A stretch of 64,000 nucleotides of DNA from PHAA01 sp964457945 (lineage in GTDB: Bacteria; Bacillota; Syntrophomonadia; Syntrophomonadales; Syntrophomonadaceae), in NCBI GenBank assembly GCA_964457945.1, contig CAYWFX010000001.1, forward strand, positions 124,001 to 188,000, given 5' to 3'. Positions within the stretch are counted from its first letter, which is position 1, and each line of letters starts with the position of its first letter. Below are positions 33,979 to 43,357 of this stretch, one piece after another. A program made the position numbers and the translations under genes. A model generated the notes under the pieces. That model was not told the origin of the DNA and made no database searches. It saw nothing but the letters and a program-made list of their open reading frames with translations.

Positions 33979-35421
33979 ATGGATAAGACAAATTTTAATG
34001 AATATGGACTTTCCCAAGAAATATTAGAAGCACTAGATAAATTAGGCTATAAAACCCCTACCGATGTGCAGGAGCAGGTCCTCCCCTACGCAATTCAAGG
34101 CAGAGATCTCATCGTGAAAGCACAAACTGGCAGCGGCAAGACAGCAGCTTTTGCGATACCGATTTGTGAAAGAATCGTTTTAGAACAAAGGAAACCCCAG
34201 GTATTAGTGCTTGCCCCCACGAGAGAACTGGCTGTACAAATCCAAGAAGACATTACCAATATTGGCCGGTTTAATCGCATCCGGGTTGCAGCCATTTACG
34301 GTCAACAGCCGATTTATATCCAAAAAAACCAGCTCAGCCAGAGGGTCCATGTCATTGTTGCCACCCCAGGAAGAATACTGGACCACCTACAGCGAGAAAA
34401 TGTGAGCTTCGATGAGATCAAGTACTTGGTGCTTGATGAGGCAGATGAAATGCTGAATATGGGTTTCATTGATCAGGTAGAGGCCATTATAAGGGAAATC
34501 CCCCCTAATCGGATAACCATGCTATTCTCAGCAACCATGCCTGATGCTATAGAAAAAATATGTAATCAATACATGCGTAACCCCAAGAAGATTGATGTTG
34601 CTTCGCAAAATCCAACCACCGATAGGATTAAACAATTTTACTATGCTGTCGAAGAGAATGAAAAGTATGATTTGTTGAATCGAATCCTTTATGCCCAGAG
34701 ACCAGAGCTTAGTATTGTCTTCTGCCATACCCGAGAAAAGGTGGAGCATTTGGCTCATCGGATGAAGGCACAAGGGCATCGCTGCCGAGGCTTGCATGGC
34801 GGTATGGAACAAAGGGATCGTTTAACAACCATGCAAAGCTTTAAAAACAGGGAATTTCCCCTTTTAATCTCTACCGACATCGCAGCCAGAGGAATCGATA
34901 TTGAAACTCTTAGTCTGGTCATCAATTATGACATGCCTTTTGAGAAAGAAAAATATGTTCATCGGATCGGACGAACCGCCCGGGTAGATAATGAAGGCAC
35001 AGCCATCAGTTTCGTCTCCGCTGGTGAATTCAAAATGTTGCAGGAAATTGAGGAGTATGTGGGCTATCAAATCGCAGAGAAAGTACTCCCCTCTCATGAA
35101 GAACTAACCCAAGGGAAAGCTCTTTACGAAGACAACCTGGTGGCCAAGCCAAACCCCAAGCGTGACCGCCGTGGCGAATTAAATACGGAAATCACAAAAA
35201 TACGGATTAATGCAGGCAAGAAAAAGAATATGAGACCCGGCGATATTCTCGGCGCACTTACGAACATAGAGTGCATAAGTGCTTGTGATATTGGGATTAT
35301 TGATGTGCAGGACTATTTTTCTTATGTAGATATCATGGCTAATAAAGGAAGCCTTGTCCTGGAAGCATTGCAGGATATGCCCATCAAGGGGAAAAAGGTA
35401 AACGTAAAACAGGTGGATTAA
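33979..35421 (+). CDS. dbpA: DEAD-box RNA helicase with DbpA-type RNA-binding domain
   Basis: A 480-residue ATP-dependent RNA helicase. Motifs in order: Q motif, AQTGSGKT (I), PTRELA (Ia), TPGR (Ib), DEAD (II), SAT (III), ARGID (V) and HRIGRTAR (VI). Residues 400-480 form the DbpA RNA-binding domain (KIRINAGKKKNMRPGDILGA), which in E. coli DbpA and B. subtilis YxiN binds hairpin 92 of 23S rRNA during large-subunit assembly. Length matches YxiN. An AGGAG site lies about ten bases before the ATG. A mutated copy of its 3' end is present at 39228-39375. Confidence 0.9.
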   Translation: MDKTNFNEYGLSQEILEALDKLGYKTPTDVQEQVLPYAIQGRDLIVKAQTGSGKTAAFAIPICERIVLEQRKPQVLVLAPTRELAVQIQEDITNIGRFNRIRVAAIYGQQPIYIQKNQLSQRVHVIVATPGRILDHLQRENVSFDEIKYLVLDEADEMLNMGFIDQVEAIIREIPPNRITMLFSATMPDAIEKICNQYMRNPKKIDVASQNPTTDRIKQFYYAVEENEKYDLLNRILYAQRPELSIVFCHTREKVEHLAHRMKAQGHRCRGLHGGMEQRDRLTTMQSFKNREFPLLISTDIAARGIDIETLSLVINYDMPFEKEKYVHRIGRTARVDNEGTAISFVSAGEFKMLQEIEEYVGYQIAEKVLPSHEELTQGKALYEDNLVAKPNPKRDRRGELNTEITKIRINAGKKKNMRPGDILGALTNIECISACDIGIIDVQDYFSYVDIMANKGSLVLEALQDMPIKGKKVNVKQVD

Positions 35422-35506
35422 CACAATTCATAATAGAAGGAATAATGCTTGTAATTGTAGAATTCTGCAAATATATAGCGATAGGTACTTGGGGAGGAAG
35501 TAATAA

Positions 35507-36355
35507 ATGAAATCTCACAAAAATCTTGTTTTAATCATTTTTATCCTGGCTCTTTTTACGCCCCAACTCATATTAGGATATCAAAACTACAGCCAGGAAC
35601 AGAAGATCGTAGAAAAGCCGCCCGAAACAACTTTAACAAAAAACATTAGCCCGGAGCCCGGGCAGCCTGAAAAAGAATTTATAAAAATACCGGTTACGCC
35701 TGATAAACCGGTATCTATTCCCATTCTTATGTACCATGAAATAAGTGAAGGTCCTGATTGCATGTGGGTATCGGACAAGGATTTCTATGCCCAAATGAAA
35801 TATCTGCATGATAATGGCTACCAAACCATTACCCTATCCCAGGCAGTTGAATTATTGACAGGTCATTACGATACCAGCAAAAAAGTGGTATTAACTTTTG
35901 ATGACGGATATCTTACCTTCTATTCCCATGCCTGGCCAGTCCTGAAAGAATTTGACCAACAAGCCACTATTTTCGTTATTAGTAAACTGGTAGGAAATCC
36001 AGATTATTTGAGTTGGGAGCAAATCAGATTCCTGGCCTCCAACGGCATCGAAGTCGGCGGACACACTAGAACCCATCCCCTCCTGCCGACATTAAACGCT
36101 GCACAATCCGATGCAGAAATAACTGGGGGAAAACAGGATATAGAAGCCCAACTGGGTAAAAGTATTACTACATTTTGTTATCCAACTGGAAAATATAATG
36201 CCCAGATAGTAAAGCAGGTGAAGGCAGCGGGATATGTGACTGCAGTCACCATGGAACAACGTAAAGGTTCCTCCACCGATAATTTGCTTTTAATGCCCAG
36301 ATTGGGAGTATATAAAGACGACCCCCTGAACCGTTTTATAGCTGTCATTAAATAA
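35507..36355 (+). CDS. Secreted polysaccharide deacetylase (NodB domain)
   Basis: 282 residues: signal peptide or N-terminal anchor (5-24), a Pro/Glu-rich linker, then a NodB-homology domain. Metal and catalytic motifs are TFDDGY (Asp pair) and HTRTHP (two His), with CYPTGKYN as motif 3 and a C-terminal MPRLGVYK. Such enzymes remove N-acetyl groups from peptidoglycan or exopolysaccharide in the wall. The start follows GGGGAGGAAG. It reads away from the helicase in the same direction; no co-transcribed partner follows, as the next gene is convergent. Confidence 0.88.
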   Translation: MKSHKNLVLIIFILALFTPQLILGYQNYSQEQKIVEKPPETTLTKNISPEPGQPEKEFIKIPVTPDKPVSIPILMYHEISEGPDCMWVSDKDFYAQMKYLHDNGYQTITLSQAVELLTGHYDTSKKVVLTFDDGYLTFYSHAWPVLKEFDQQATIFVISKLVGNPDYLSWEQIRFLASNGIEVGGHTRTHPLLPTLNAAQSDAEITGGKQDIEAQLGKSITTFCYPTGKYNAQIVKQVKAAGYVTAVTMEQRKGSSTDNLLLMPRLGVYKDDPLNRFIAVIK

Positions 36356-36380
36356 GTGTGAGAGCTTTAAGGGACAGCCC

Positions 36381-37049
36381 CTAACGCACTAGGGTTTGAA
36401 ATTCTGGCATATTGCGCATCTGATCAAAATGAGACTGCCTTGAGGCTACTGATTTTACGCCTGGATCAAGTTCAATGGCTTTCTTTAAATATATTAGAGA
36501 ATCTTTGGTATTGCCCCGGTCAGCATAGATTGTGGCAATACCATAATAGCTCCAGGTATTCTGGGGATCACCCTGGATGGTTTTTTCAAACCAAAAAAGT
36601 GATTTATCATAATTTTTTTGCAGCTTGTAAGCCATAGCCATATCATAAAAAGCTGGTACATAATCGGGTTTGATATCCAGGGTCTTTTGTATCATTTCCA
36701 TGCCCGCCTGATAATTCCCTTCAAAACAGAGCGCAATTCCCTTGGATGTATATACTTTATAATTGGCGGGATTGGCGGCGCTAGCTTTATCAAAGCTAGT
36801 TACGGCTTTCTGGTACTGGTATTGTTCATAGAGCTTTAAGCCCTGATCAAAGTATCGGTCTGACTCTGCTGCCTTAACGGGATCTACAGTCGGAGCAATT
36901 GGTAACGGTTGAGGGGTTTCCACATTCTGCACCGCATTGGATTTTTCTAGTGACTTTGTTTCTGGTGCGGATTTCAGGGTACATCCCTGCAAGCCAACTA
37001 GAAGCACAATTGATGCTAAAAGCATAATTTTGCCAGGATTTATTTTCAT
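36381..37049 (-). CDS. TPR-repeat lipoprotein
   Basis: 222 residues with a lipoprotein signal ending LQGC, so Cys23 is probably lipidated. After a Pro-rich spacer there are three to four tetratricopeptide repeats (ALCFEGNYQAGMEMIQKTLD, AMAYKLQKNYDKSLFWFEKT, IYADRGNTKDSLIYLKKAIE). It is an outer-leaflet scaffold protein for protein-protein contacts; partners are unknown. It converges with the deacetylase gene and diverges from the glycosidase gene, with which it may share a surface role. Confidence 0.85.
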   Translation of the reverse strand: MKINPGKIMLLASIVLLVGLQGCTLKSAPETKSLEKSNAVQNVETPQPLPIAPTVDPVKAAESDRYFDQGLKLYEQYQYQKAVTSFDKASAANPANYKVYTSKGIALCFEGNYQAGMEMIQKTLDIKPDYVPAFYDMAMAYKLQKNYDKSLFWFEKTIQGDPQNTWSYYGIATIYADRGNTKDSLIYLKKAIELDPGVKSVASRQSHFDQMRNMPEFQTLVR

Positions 37050-37260
37050 GTCTTTCCCTCTCTCCTACTTTGTTGATCTGCCTAAAAAACTGCAGAATAT
37101 CTCCTTTCAATTATATCATTTATTCTTTCTTGAACTGCTATTTCAGTGCTAAATTACTGGGATGACAATTTTCTGCTTTATTTGTAGTCCACTATTATAT
37201 TAGAATAAGCTGTGGATATATGTCGAATCAATGGTATCCTAAGCCGTCAGGAGGATAAGT

Positions 37261-38211
37261 TTGAAAAAAATATTGGTATTATGCATACGTTTTGTTTTAA
37301 TAAGCACCCTTTTATTTGCGCTGACATCCCCATTTGTAGTACTTTATGGCCCCTTCACCAATATACGCAACACTGTGGTTGGTGCAGTAGGCACATCCAT
37401 GCATTCGCATTGGCTGCGCTATTTTATGAGCGATGAGAAGGTAAATAAAATATTGGCTGACTCGCAAGGGACTAATGGCGACTTGAGTAACGAATTAATA
37501 TCCCAGTTCCAAAACAGTCACAGCGGTGACATCAAACTGACTGACATCAGCAGCGCCAGATTTCAGGGCTACCTGCTGGAAATCGCCGATCCTACACGGT
37601 TGAAAATAGGGGTGGCGGCAACTCTAGGACAAAAGGGACAAACGACCAGCGAGATAGCCAGGCAGAATGGTGCCATTGCTGCTGTAAATGCAGGAGGTTT
37701 CATGGATCCCAACGGCACCGGCAATGGCCGCGAACCGTTTGGGGTAGTCATTCATAACGGTATTTTCATAAATGGCGGTGATTTTACCGCCCCGGTTCCA
37801 TTGATCGGCTTTAACAAGCAGGGTGCATTAGTAACTGGCAAGTACACCAGTAAACAGATCAAAGCTATGCAAATTACTGAAGGGATTTCATTCTATCCGA
37901 CTTTGATTATGAACGGCAAGAAACAAATCACCAGTGGTGACGGAGGATGGGGTATTGCTCCTCGCACCGCTATTGGACAGAAGGCAGACGGGCATATACT
38001 TCTGCTGGTGATTGATGGCCGTCAGCCTCAGCACTCGATCGGAGCTACAATAGTTGATGTTCAAAATATTCTTTATGACAACGGTGCGGTAACCGCTGCC
38101 AATCTCGACGGGGGCTCCAGCACTACTATGTACTTCCAGGGTAAGGTGATCAACCGTCCGTGTGATTTGTTAGGTGAGCGTTCTATTCCTACTACCATCC
38201 TAGTTATTTAA
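37261..38211 (+). CDS. Phosphodiester glycosidase (NAGPA) domain exoprotein
   Basis: 316 residues beginning at a TTG with AGGAGG six bases upstream. An N-terminal membrane anchor (about 5-27) is followed by a NAGPA domain, the fold of the mammalian uncovering enzyme and bacterial exopolysaccharide proteins. Signature segments are NAGGFMDPNG, EPFGVVIHNG, APRTAIGQ, LLVIDGRQP and the C-terminal NLDGGSSTTMY. Members cleave sugar-phosphodiesters such as teichoic-acid-type bonds. The next gene starts 12 bases later and is probably co-transcribed. Confidence 0.87.
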   Translation: MKKILVLCIRFVLISTLLFALTSPFVVLYGPFTNIRNTVVGAVGTSMHSHWLRYFMSDEKVNKILADSQGTNGDLSNELISQFQNSHSGDIKLTDISSARFQGYLLEIADPTRLKIGVAATLGQKGQTTSEIARQNGAIAAVNAGGFMDPNGTGNGREPFGVVIHNGIFINGGDFTAPVPLIGFNKQGALVTGKYTSKQIKAMQITEGISFYPTLIMNGKKQITSGDGGWGIAPRTAIGQKADGHILLLVIDGRQPQHSIGATIVDVQNILYDNGAVTAANLDGGSSTTMYFQGKVINRPCDLLGERSIPTTILVI

Positions 38212-38223
38212 GGAGGAACCAAG

Positions 38224-39075
38224 GTGAGAAAATATTTTAGATTGCTGCTGGTGGCATTATTATTTCAAGCTGGGATATATTTGTATTTTGATAGAGTAGT
38301 ACTGGTACCGGCTGCTAATTTTTCGCAGCATATTATTCTCGAGGGAAATAAACAAACCGTTGATCCACAAAAAGTTTCTACGGACCAAAAGTATTATGCC
38401 AAACTACAAACCGATAGTATCCTCATTTTAACGGCAGATAATAAAGAAGTGAAAAAGGTCCCCCTGCAGACTGAGGAAAGTGTTAGCTATCTTTCCTGGG
38501 TGCCGAATTCTCACCTGGTCTTAATTGGAATCAGTAATAGCACTTCTAAGAGTACTAATGTGACCCTGAAAGCTATCAACCTGGATACAAACAGCTTCCC
38601 CCAAGAGCCCAAGATTAGTGGACTGTCTGCAGGAGCCAAAATTGACAGTGTGGCTTTTTCTCCCCTGGTCAACGTGACCTATATGCTGGTCACTGCGAAA
38701 ACTTCCAGTTCTATCTATCGCACCGATGCTAATAATAATCTGACCAAGGTGTTAACTAGTTCTACAGTCGCAAGAATTGCTTGTCTGCAGAGTGTGGACA
38801 TGCTGCTATATGATAACAAATCTGATAAATCAGTCTATGCCCGAAGCACTAACGGGAATATAAAGATGGTTTCTCCCAAAGTTGGGCATTTTGTTCTGAT
38901 TGGCAGCGATAAAGATGATAATATCTATATTGGTCAGTTAAGCAGTACAGGGTTAGTCGCTACTGTATTGAAAGGCACCATTAACGGGAAATTCACCGAA
39001 TGCCAGGCATTCAGCACCCCATCCCCGCAGGCTTCGATAACTGTCAACTATGACGGCAAGTTGAAATTAAACTAA
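38224..39075 (+). CDS. Membrane-anchored protein of unknown function, beta-propeller-like
   Basis: 283 residues from a GTG behind GGAGGAACCAAG. A signal anchor (4-23) precedes a Ser/Thr/Asn-rich extracellular region. Repeats of the kind SYLSWVPNSHLVLIGIS, SVAFSPLVNVTYMLVT and MLLYDNKSDKSVY resemble blades of a WD40- or TolB-like propeller. I do not recognise a named family. Its coupling to the phosphodiester glycosidase suggests a wall-associated partner or substrate-binding protein. The last codons overlap a histidine-kinase remnant on the opposite strand. Confidence 0.75.
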   Translation: MRKYFRLLLVALLFQAGIYLYFDRVVLVPAANFSQHIILEGNKQTVDPQKVSTDQKYYAKLQTDSILILTADNKEVKKVPLQTEESVSYLSWVPNSHLVLIGISNSTSKSTNVTLKAINLDTNSFPQEPKISGLSAGAKIDSVAFSPLVNVTYMLVTAKTSSSIYRTDANNNLTKVLTSSTVARIACLQSVDMLLYDNKSDKSVYARSTNGNIKMVSPKVGHFVLIGSDKDDNIYIGQLSSTGLVATVLKGTINGKFTECQAFSTPSPQASITVNYDGKLKLN

Positions 39076-39215
39076 TCTTTCTTCACTTTCTTCCCATATT
39101 TGACGATTAACCCACGTACTCTTGAGGTATTCCCGTATCGGCAGAGTGAAATGGAAAGTGCTGCCCTCACCGACCTTCGATTCAACCCATACCAATGCTA
39201 TTTGCTCGGCTATGC
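39067..39215 (-). pseudogene. C-terminal fragment of a sensor histidine kinase
   Basis: The minus strand reads WVESKVGEGSTFHFTLPI, followed by REYLKSTWVNRQ and a stop. This is the G2-box end of a HATPase domain. Upstream the frame degenerates (SSIAEQIAL) and no other kinase motif is present. The fragment overlaps the 3' end of the plus-strand gene at 38224 and abuts a fragment of the helicase gene. It is a junction of two rearranged gene ends. Confidence 0.7.
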
Positions 39216-39227
39216 TTGAGCGCGTAT

Positions 39228-39375
39228 ATAATTAGTGATATTGGGGATTATTGATTGCAGGATTATTCTTCTTGTGTAGATATCCTAGAGAATAAAGGAA
39301 GCCTTGTCCTAGAAGCATTGCAGGATATGACCAACCATTAAGGGGAAAAAGGTAAACGTGAGACTGGTGGATTAA
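39228..39375 (+). pseudogene. Duplicated 3' end of the DbpA-like helicase gene
   Basis: About 148 bases match the last 140 bases of the helicase gene at 35421, including the runs AATAAAGGAAGCCTTGTCCT, AGCATTGCAGGATATG and AAGGGGAAAAAGGTAAACG and the same terminal GTGGATTAA. Several single-base changes and small insertions break the frame. The copy is in the same orientation, 4 kb downstream. Only the end of the RNA-binding domain is represented. Confidence 0.85.
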
Positions 39376-40734
39376 TTATTGGGTTACTCTTGACCAGTTA
39401 GCATTAATGATTTGCGCCATTAGTTTTTTACCTTCAATATCGAGATGCAGGCCGTCAACAGCCCAGTGGGGAGCTAAGTTGTGATTGGCATCAATGAAAT
39501 CAGGTTCAATATCAATATAGTACTGCTGTTCCCGGATAAAGGAATTTACGGCTGCAAAATCTTCTTGCCAATTGGAGGCTGTGTCTTCATTGAAAGCTTT
39601 TTTAATAGCCTCCGGGATAATGGGGGGAAGTGTGAGAAAAATAGGTCTAATTCCATAGATTAGACATTTATCACGGATGGCAGCGAGTTCTGTAGTAACC
39701 TGATCAGCCGGCACACCACCTCGCAGACTGTTTGATCCACCCATGATAATCAGATATCTGGGTTGGTAAGCAAGTACATCTTCATCAAAACGATTTAGCA
39801 TTGTTTCCGATGTATCACCGCTTTTCCCCAAATTAATATTCGGAAAAGCTAGATAGGTTTGAAAGCTGTATTCTACATTAGCCGGTGAATAGGAAATAGC
39901 TCCTCCTCCATGAGTTATGCTGTCACCAAAGGTAGCAGCGTAACTTCCGGCTGTAGGAGAAACAGTAAATTCCTCTGCATCAGAGTAGACACCAATGGGG
40001 CTACCGGATTCATCAAGTCCTCTCACTCGCCAGTAATAGGTTCCAGGAGTACTTAATGCTTCTTCATCATAACAATCAAAACTTCCATAAACAGTTTGTG
40101 TCCGGAGTTGATACTGAGAAGGCGAGATTCCATTGGGGTTTTCTGGAGGAACTGTAGTTAATTCTACTTCATAGTTTACGGCACCATAAACCGGGATCCA
40201 AGAATATACTGGGTAGAGTGGCATAGGCATATTGACTGCCTTATATCCTGTATTGGATATGGGTTTTAATATCTGAGGCATGGTGTGATCAATATATAGT
40301 GGTACTGCATCGGAAAAGACACCAATAGGATTTCCGCTAAAATCAATTCCGCGTACCCGCCAAAATAAGTGGTTGTCAGGATAGCTAGATAAATCGATGC
40401 TATAACCATTGACAAATACTTCTCTGGAAGCGAAGAACTGATAGATAGAAGGAGTGGTCTCATTGGGATTTTCTGGTGGTGCACTTAAAAACTCAATTTC
40501 GTAATATACGCTTCCAGGGGGGATTGTCCACTGTAATAGTGGAATATTAGGAGCTGGGGCCTCAGGAGGATAATTGGTTAGTGCTACAGGTTTAAGCTGT
40601 GTACTATCAGCAGCGGTCTTCATATCTGATATTGCTGATGAATCAGAGTATTTGCTAACTCCAACATTATCATTAACATAAATCGCGAAAAATATTGTTG
40701 TCAATAAAAATATAATCATTGTGATTCGTTTCAT
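39376..40734 (-). CDS. Secreted SGNH-family esterase with two N-terminal fibronectin-like domains
   Basis: 452 residues. An N-terminal signal (4-22) is followed by two related beta-domains at about 45-155 and 160-255; each contains an ENPN(E/G)(T/I) segment and a YWRVRG or FWRVRG core of fibronectin-III type. The SGNH/GDSL hydrolase follows from about 260: FGDSITHG (block I, Ser), GKSGDTSETM (Gly), GGSNSLRGG (Asn) and the terminal DGLHLDIEG (Asp, His). These enzymes deacylate surface polysaccharides or lipids. The two binding modules suggest attachment to a cell-wall polymer. It stands alone. Confidence 0.87.
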   Translation of the reverse strand: MKRITMIIFLLTTIFFAIYVNDNVGVSKYSDSSAISDMKTAADSTQLKPVALTNYPPEAPAPNIPLLQWTIPPGSVYYEIEFLSAPPENPNETTPSIYQFFASREVFVNGYSIDLSSYPDNHLFWRVRGIDFSGNPIGVFSDAVPLYIDHTMPQILKPISNTGYKAVNMPMPLYPVYSWIPVYGAVNYEVELTTVPPENPNGISPSQYQLRTQTVYGSFDCYDEEALSTPGTYYWRVRGLDESGSPIGVYSDAEEFTVSPTAGSYAATFGDSITHGGGAISYSPANVEYSFQTYLAFPNINLGKSGDTSETMLNRFDEDVLAYQPRYLIIMGGSNSLRGGVPADQVTTELAAIRDKCLIYGIRPIFLTLPPIIPEAIKKAFNEDTASNWQEDFAAVNSFIREQQYYIDIEPDFIDANHNLAPHWAVDGLHLDIEGKKLMAQIINANWSRVTQ

Positions 40735-41016
40735 GAATTAAAACACCTACTTGATTGTTTTCCTCATCTTATAATATCATACTTTACCTATTATTCCCCT
40801 GCAATAAAACTTAAGGGCTTCTCGGCTTATCCGGATATAAAGCCATACAGGAAGGGTCGTATCAACTACCGCCCAGGTAATTTACTAGATCCACTCTGAA
40901 TTTCATGGATAATACATAACTTAATTATCTAAAGCGACTCGATTTGAAAAAATGTAAAGTCGGCACCAACCAAAAAGCCGGTTTTTTTTCGAACATTATT
41001 TAACAACAACACTCCC
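40735..41016. other. Gene-free gap between esterase and LysR genes
   Basis: No ORF with a ribosome site is present. The only structure is an AACC-N8-GGTT hairpin followed by eight T on the plus strand at about 40968-40990, which could end a plus-strand transcript, but no plus-strand gene precedes it. Confidence 0.4.
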
Positions 41017-41889
41017 TTAAATAAGCATTGTGTCTAAAAATGTTGACGCAGCAATGGACAATTGCATACTTTTCTTGTATGCAATACCAATATTTCTTTT
41101 GGGGATAACTGGGAGTGTGGATAATTCAATAAGAGTTCCTTCGATCAGCTCTTTTTTAACAAAATCTTTAATTACAGCCGCAATTCCCATACCGATTTTA
41201 GCAAATTCTATTAAAAACTCCATGTTGCCAAAAACTATTTCCGGAAAAATCGTTAATCCCTGTTCTTTAAGATTTTTTCCCACGTATTCTCTAGTAATAT
41301 TGCCATCTTCCAGGAACATAAATGTTCCAGATGATAAGATATCTGCATCGCCTAAAGTATTTATGTAGTTTTGGCTCGCGACAAAAATATCCTCTATTTC
41401 AGCAAGCTCTATAAAAATATATTTTGAACAGTCAAAAGGGCGGCTAACTATACAGAGGTCTATTTTTTCATCATCTAAGAGTTCAAGACTTTCAAATGTG
41501 GTTTTACTGGCAATATTAACTTCGATATCGGGATATTTTTTAATAAAGCTTTCTAGCTTTGGTATTAGAAAGTGTTTGAAAAGAGTAGCACTTACACTGA
41601 GGGTGATTTTACCCTTTTCACATTGTAAGAGCTTTTTCATAAGCTCCTCTCCTTTTGCAATTTCGAACATGGCTTTCTCAACATATTCATAAAAAAGCTT
41701 TCCTTCATATGTCAGTTTTACTCCCCTTGAGCTTCTTGAAAACAACCTGATACCTATATGATCTTCTAACCTCTTTATTGATCTGGATACAGCAGGTTGA
41801 GTGATATGAAGATTTTGGGCAGCAATAGAGATATTGTTGAAGTTTGCAACCGTATAAAATATTCTATATAGTTCTAAAACACCATCCAT
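41017..41889 (-). CDS. LysR-family transcriptional regulator
   Basis: 290 residues from the ATG at 41889 (GGAGG seven bases upstream; the frame extends six codons further). Residues 3-60 are the LysR helix-turn-helix (ISIAAQNLHITQPAVSRSIKRLEDHIGIRLFSRS), and the rest the two-lobed effector domain. It is transcribed divergently from the trans-aconitate methyltransferase gene, the classical arrangement in which a LysR protein controls the opposite gene and itself. The 100-bp spacer contains AT-rich partial dyads around 41915-41945 (TATATGCATTTCAATTATAT) that could hold the binding site. Confidence 0.9.
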   Translation of the reverse strand: MDGVLELYRIFYTVANFNNISIAAQNLHITQPAVSRSIKRLEDHIGIRLFSRSSRGVKLTYEGKLFYEYVEKAMFEIAKGEELMKKLLQCEKGKITLSVSATLFKHFLIPKLESFIKKYPDIEVNIASKTTFESLELLDDEKIDLCIVSRPFDCSKYIFIELAEIEDIFVASQNYINTLGDADILSSGTFMFLEDGNITREYVGKNLKEQGLTIFPEIVFGNMEFLIEFAKIGMGIAAVIKDFVKKELIEGTLIELSTLPVIPKRNIGIAYKKSMQLSIAASTFLDTMLI

Positions 41890-41988
41890 AACATAACCTC
41901 CCAACATGGTTATAATGTTTTATATGCATTTCAATTATATAACAAATAATGATAGGCTAAAAACATTAAATGAGAGGAGACGAATATT

Positions 41989-42762
41989 ATGGCTGATTGG
42001 AATCCCAATGAATATTTAGTGTTTGAAAAGGAAAGAAGCAGACCAGCGGCTGACTTGGTTAGGCGTATTAATCACAGCAATCCACAAAGCATAATGGATG
42101 TTGGCTGCGGCCCCGGCAATAGCACCAATATTCTATATGAAAGATGGAAAAATGCTAACATTACAGGTATTGATAACTCGCAGGCCATGCTGGAAAAAGC
42201 AAAAATGATTAATAGCTCTATAAATTGGGTACTGTGCGACGCAGGGGGAGATTTATCGCATCTGGGTAAATTCGATATTATTTTCTCCAACGCGGTCTTT
42301 CAATGGATAGCGCAAAATGATGTTTTAGTAGCTAAACTGTTCGAAATGCTAAATCAAAATGGAGTCCTAGCGGTACAAATACCATATGTGAAAGAAATGC
42401 CGATCCATAAAATCATTATGGATCAAACAAGTAGGCCTAAATGGTCCGAATATTTTAGGCATTTGTCTACATCGTACCAATTATACTCACCGGAATTTTA
42501 TTATGATGTTCTTTCTGGTATAACCCAAGATATTGATTTATGGGAAACTAGATATTTTCATATTATGAATGGATATGATGATATTTTACAGTGGTTCACC
42601 AGTACAGGATTAAGACCTTATTTGGAATGCCTGCATGATGAAATAAAAATAATGGAATTTAAAAACGATATTTTAGCAGAAATTCGACATAATTATACAA
42701 CCTATAGGGATGGTAAAATACTATTTCCATTCCACCGCATTTTTTTTACTGCTTATAAATGA
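41989..42762 (+). CDS. tam: Trans-aconitate 2-methyltransferase
   Basis: 257 residues. The enzyme methylates trans-aconitate, a toxic isomer that inhibits aconitase. SAM-binding motif I is IMDVGCGPGNSTNIL; GIDNSQAMLEKAK is the Asp-containing motif II; FDIIFSNAVFQWI is the strand 4 region typical of Tam, and the start WNPNEYLVFEKERSRPA matches the family's N-terminal substrate loop. A GAGGAGA site precedes the ATG. It is the probable target of the divergent LysR regulator, and a strong terminator follows. Confidence 0.88.
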   Translation: MADWNPNEYLVFEKERSRPAADLVRRINHSNPQSIMDVGCGPGNSTNILYERWKNANITGIDNSQAMLEKAKMINSSINWVLCDAGGDLSHLGKFDIIFSNAVFQWIAQNDVLVAKLFEMLNQNGVLAVQIPYVKEMPIHKIIMDQTSRPKWSEYFRHLSTSYQLYSPEFYYDVLSGITQDIDLWETRYFHIMNGYDDILQWFTSTGLRPYLECLHDEIKIMEFKNDILAEIRHNYTTYRDGKILFPFHRIFFTAYK

Positions 42763-42811
42763 AACCTGGAAGGTTGCGGTTAGGTCATTGTCTAAATCCA
42801 TATAGTAATAG

Positions 42812-42852
42812 AGAAAGCGCTACAAGCCGTATTTTGTAGCGCTTTCTTTATT
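42812..42852 (+). terminator. Strong intrinsic terminator after tam
   Basis: AGAAAGCGCTACAA and its exact complement form a 14-bp stem with an eight-base loop, then TTATT. It begins about 50 bases after the stop codon. Confidence 0.88.
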
Positions 42853-43357
42853 ACCTGCCCCACTTGATGATGCTGATAATTGATAGAAAGTATCTTTTTC
42901 TACAGATCTTTTCGAGTAGTAATTTAAACCTCTAACCGAGTATGAATCAATTTTAACCTGCCTTATCAAATTCCTTTCATTTAGCTAAACAAATGGCAAA
43001 TCTTCTGACATATTGTTGTTGAATCAAATAATTTTTCTTATTTATTAACAACTAATTTAACGCATTGTCGATAATTGCCCATAAATTACCAAGGACTATT
43101 TACCTATAGCTACAAACATCGGATACTCCGACCATTAACTCCATTTCACAACCAGTTATGATGCTTATGCCCATATTTACCAAAAGGTAGTGGGCGATCT
43201 GAGTCGAATTATCTGTGACAAGGAGGCGAAATAGTATTTCTTGGAGGTAAATATAAAATACGGTTCAGGCATGTTGAGTATTCCAGGGTTATTGGTTTTT
43301 ACCTGCTTTCATCACAATTCTGCAATAAAATCAAATGTTGGAAGGGAGCGCTCAATT
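42853..43357. other. Gap with a possible short gene remnant
   Basis: At 43139-43234 on the plus strand 31 codons without a start read HFTTSYDAYAHIYQKVVGDL and end CDKEAK then TAG, preceded directly by an in-frame stop. The composition looks coding, so this may be the tail of a lost gene, but I cannot name it. The frame from 43241 to 43357 joins the poly-gamma-glutamate hydrolase but precedes its signal peptide and ribosome site, so I regard it as untranslated. Confidence 0.3.
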
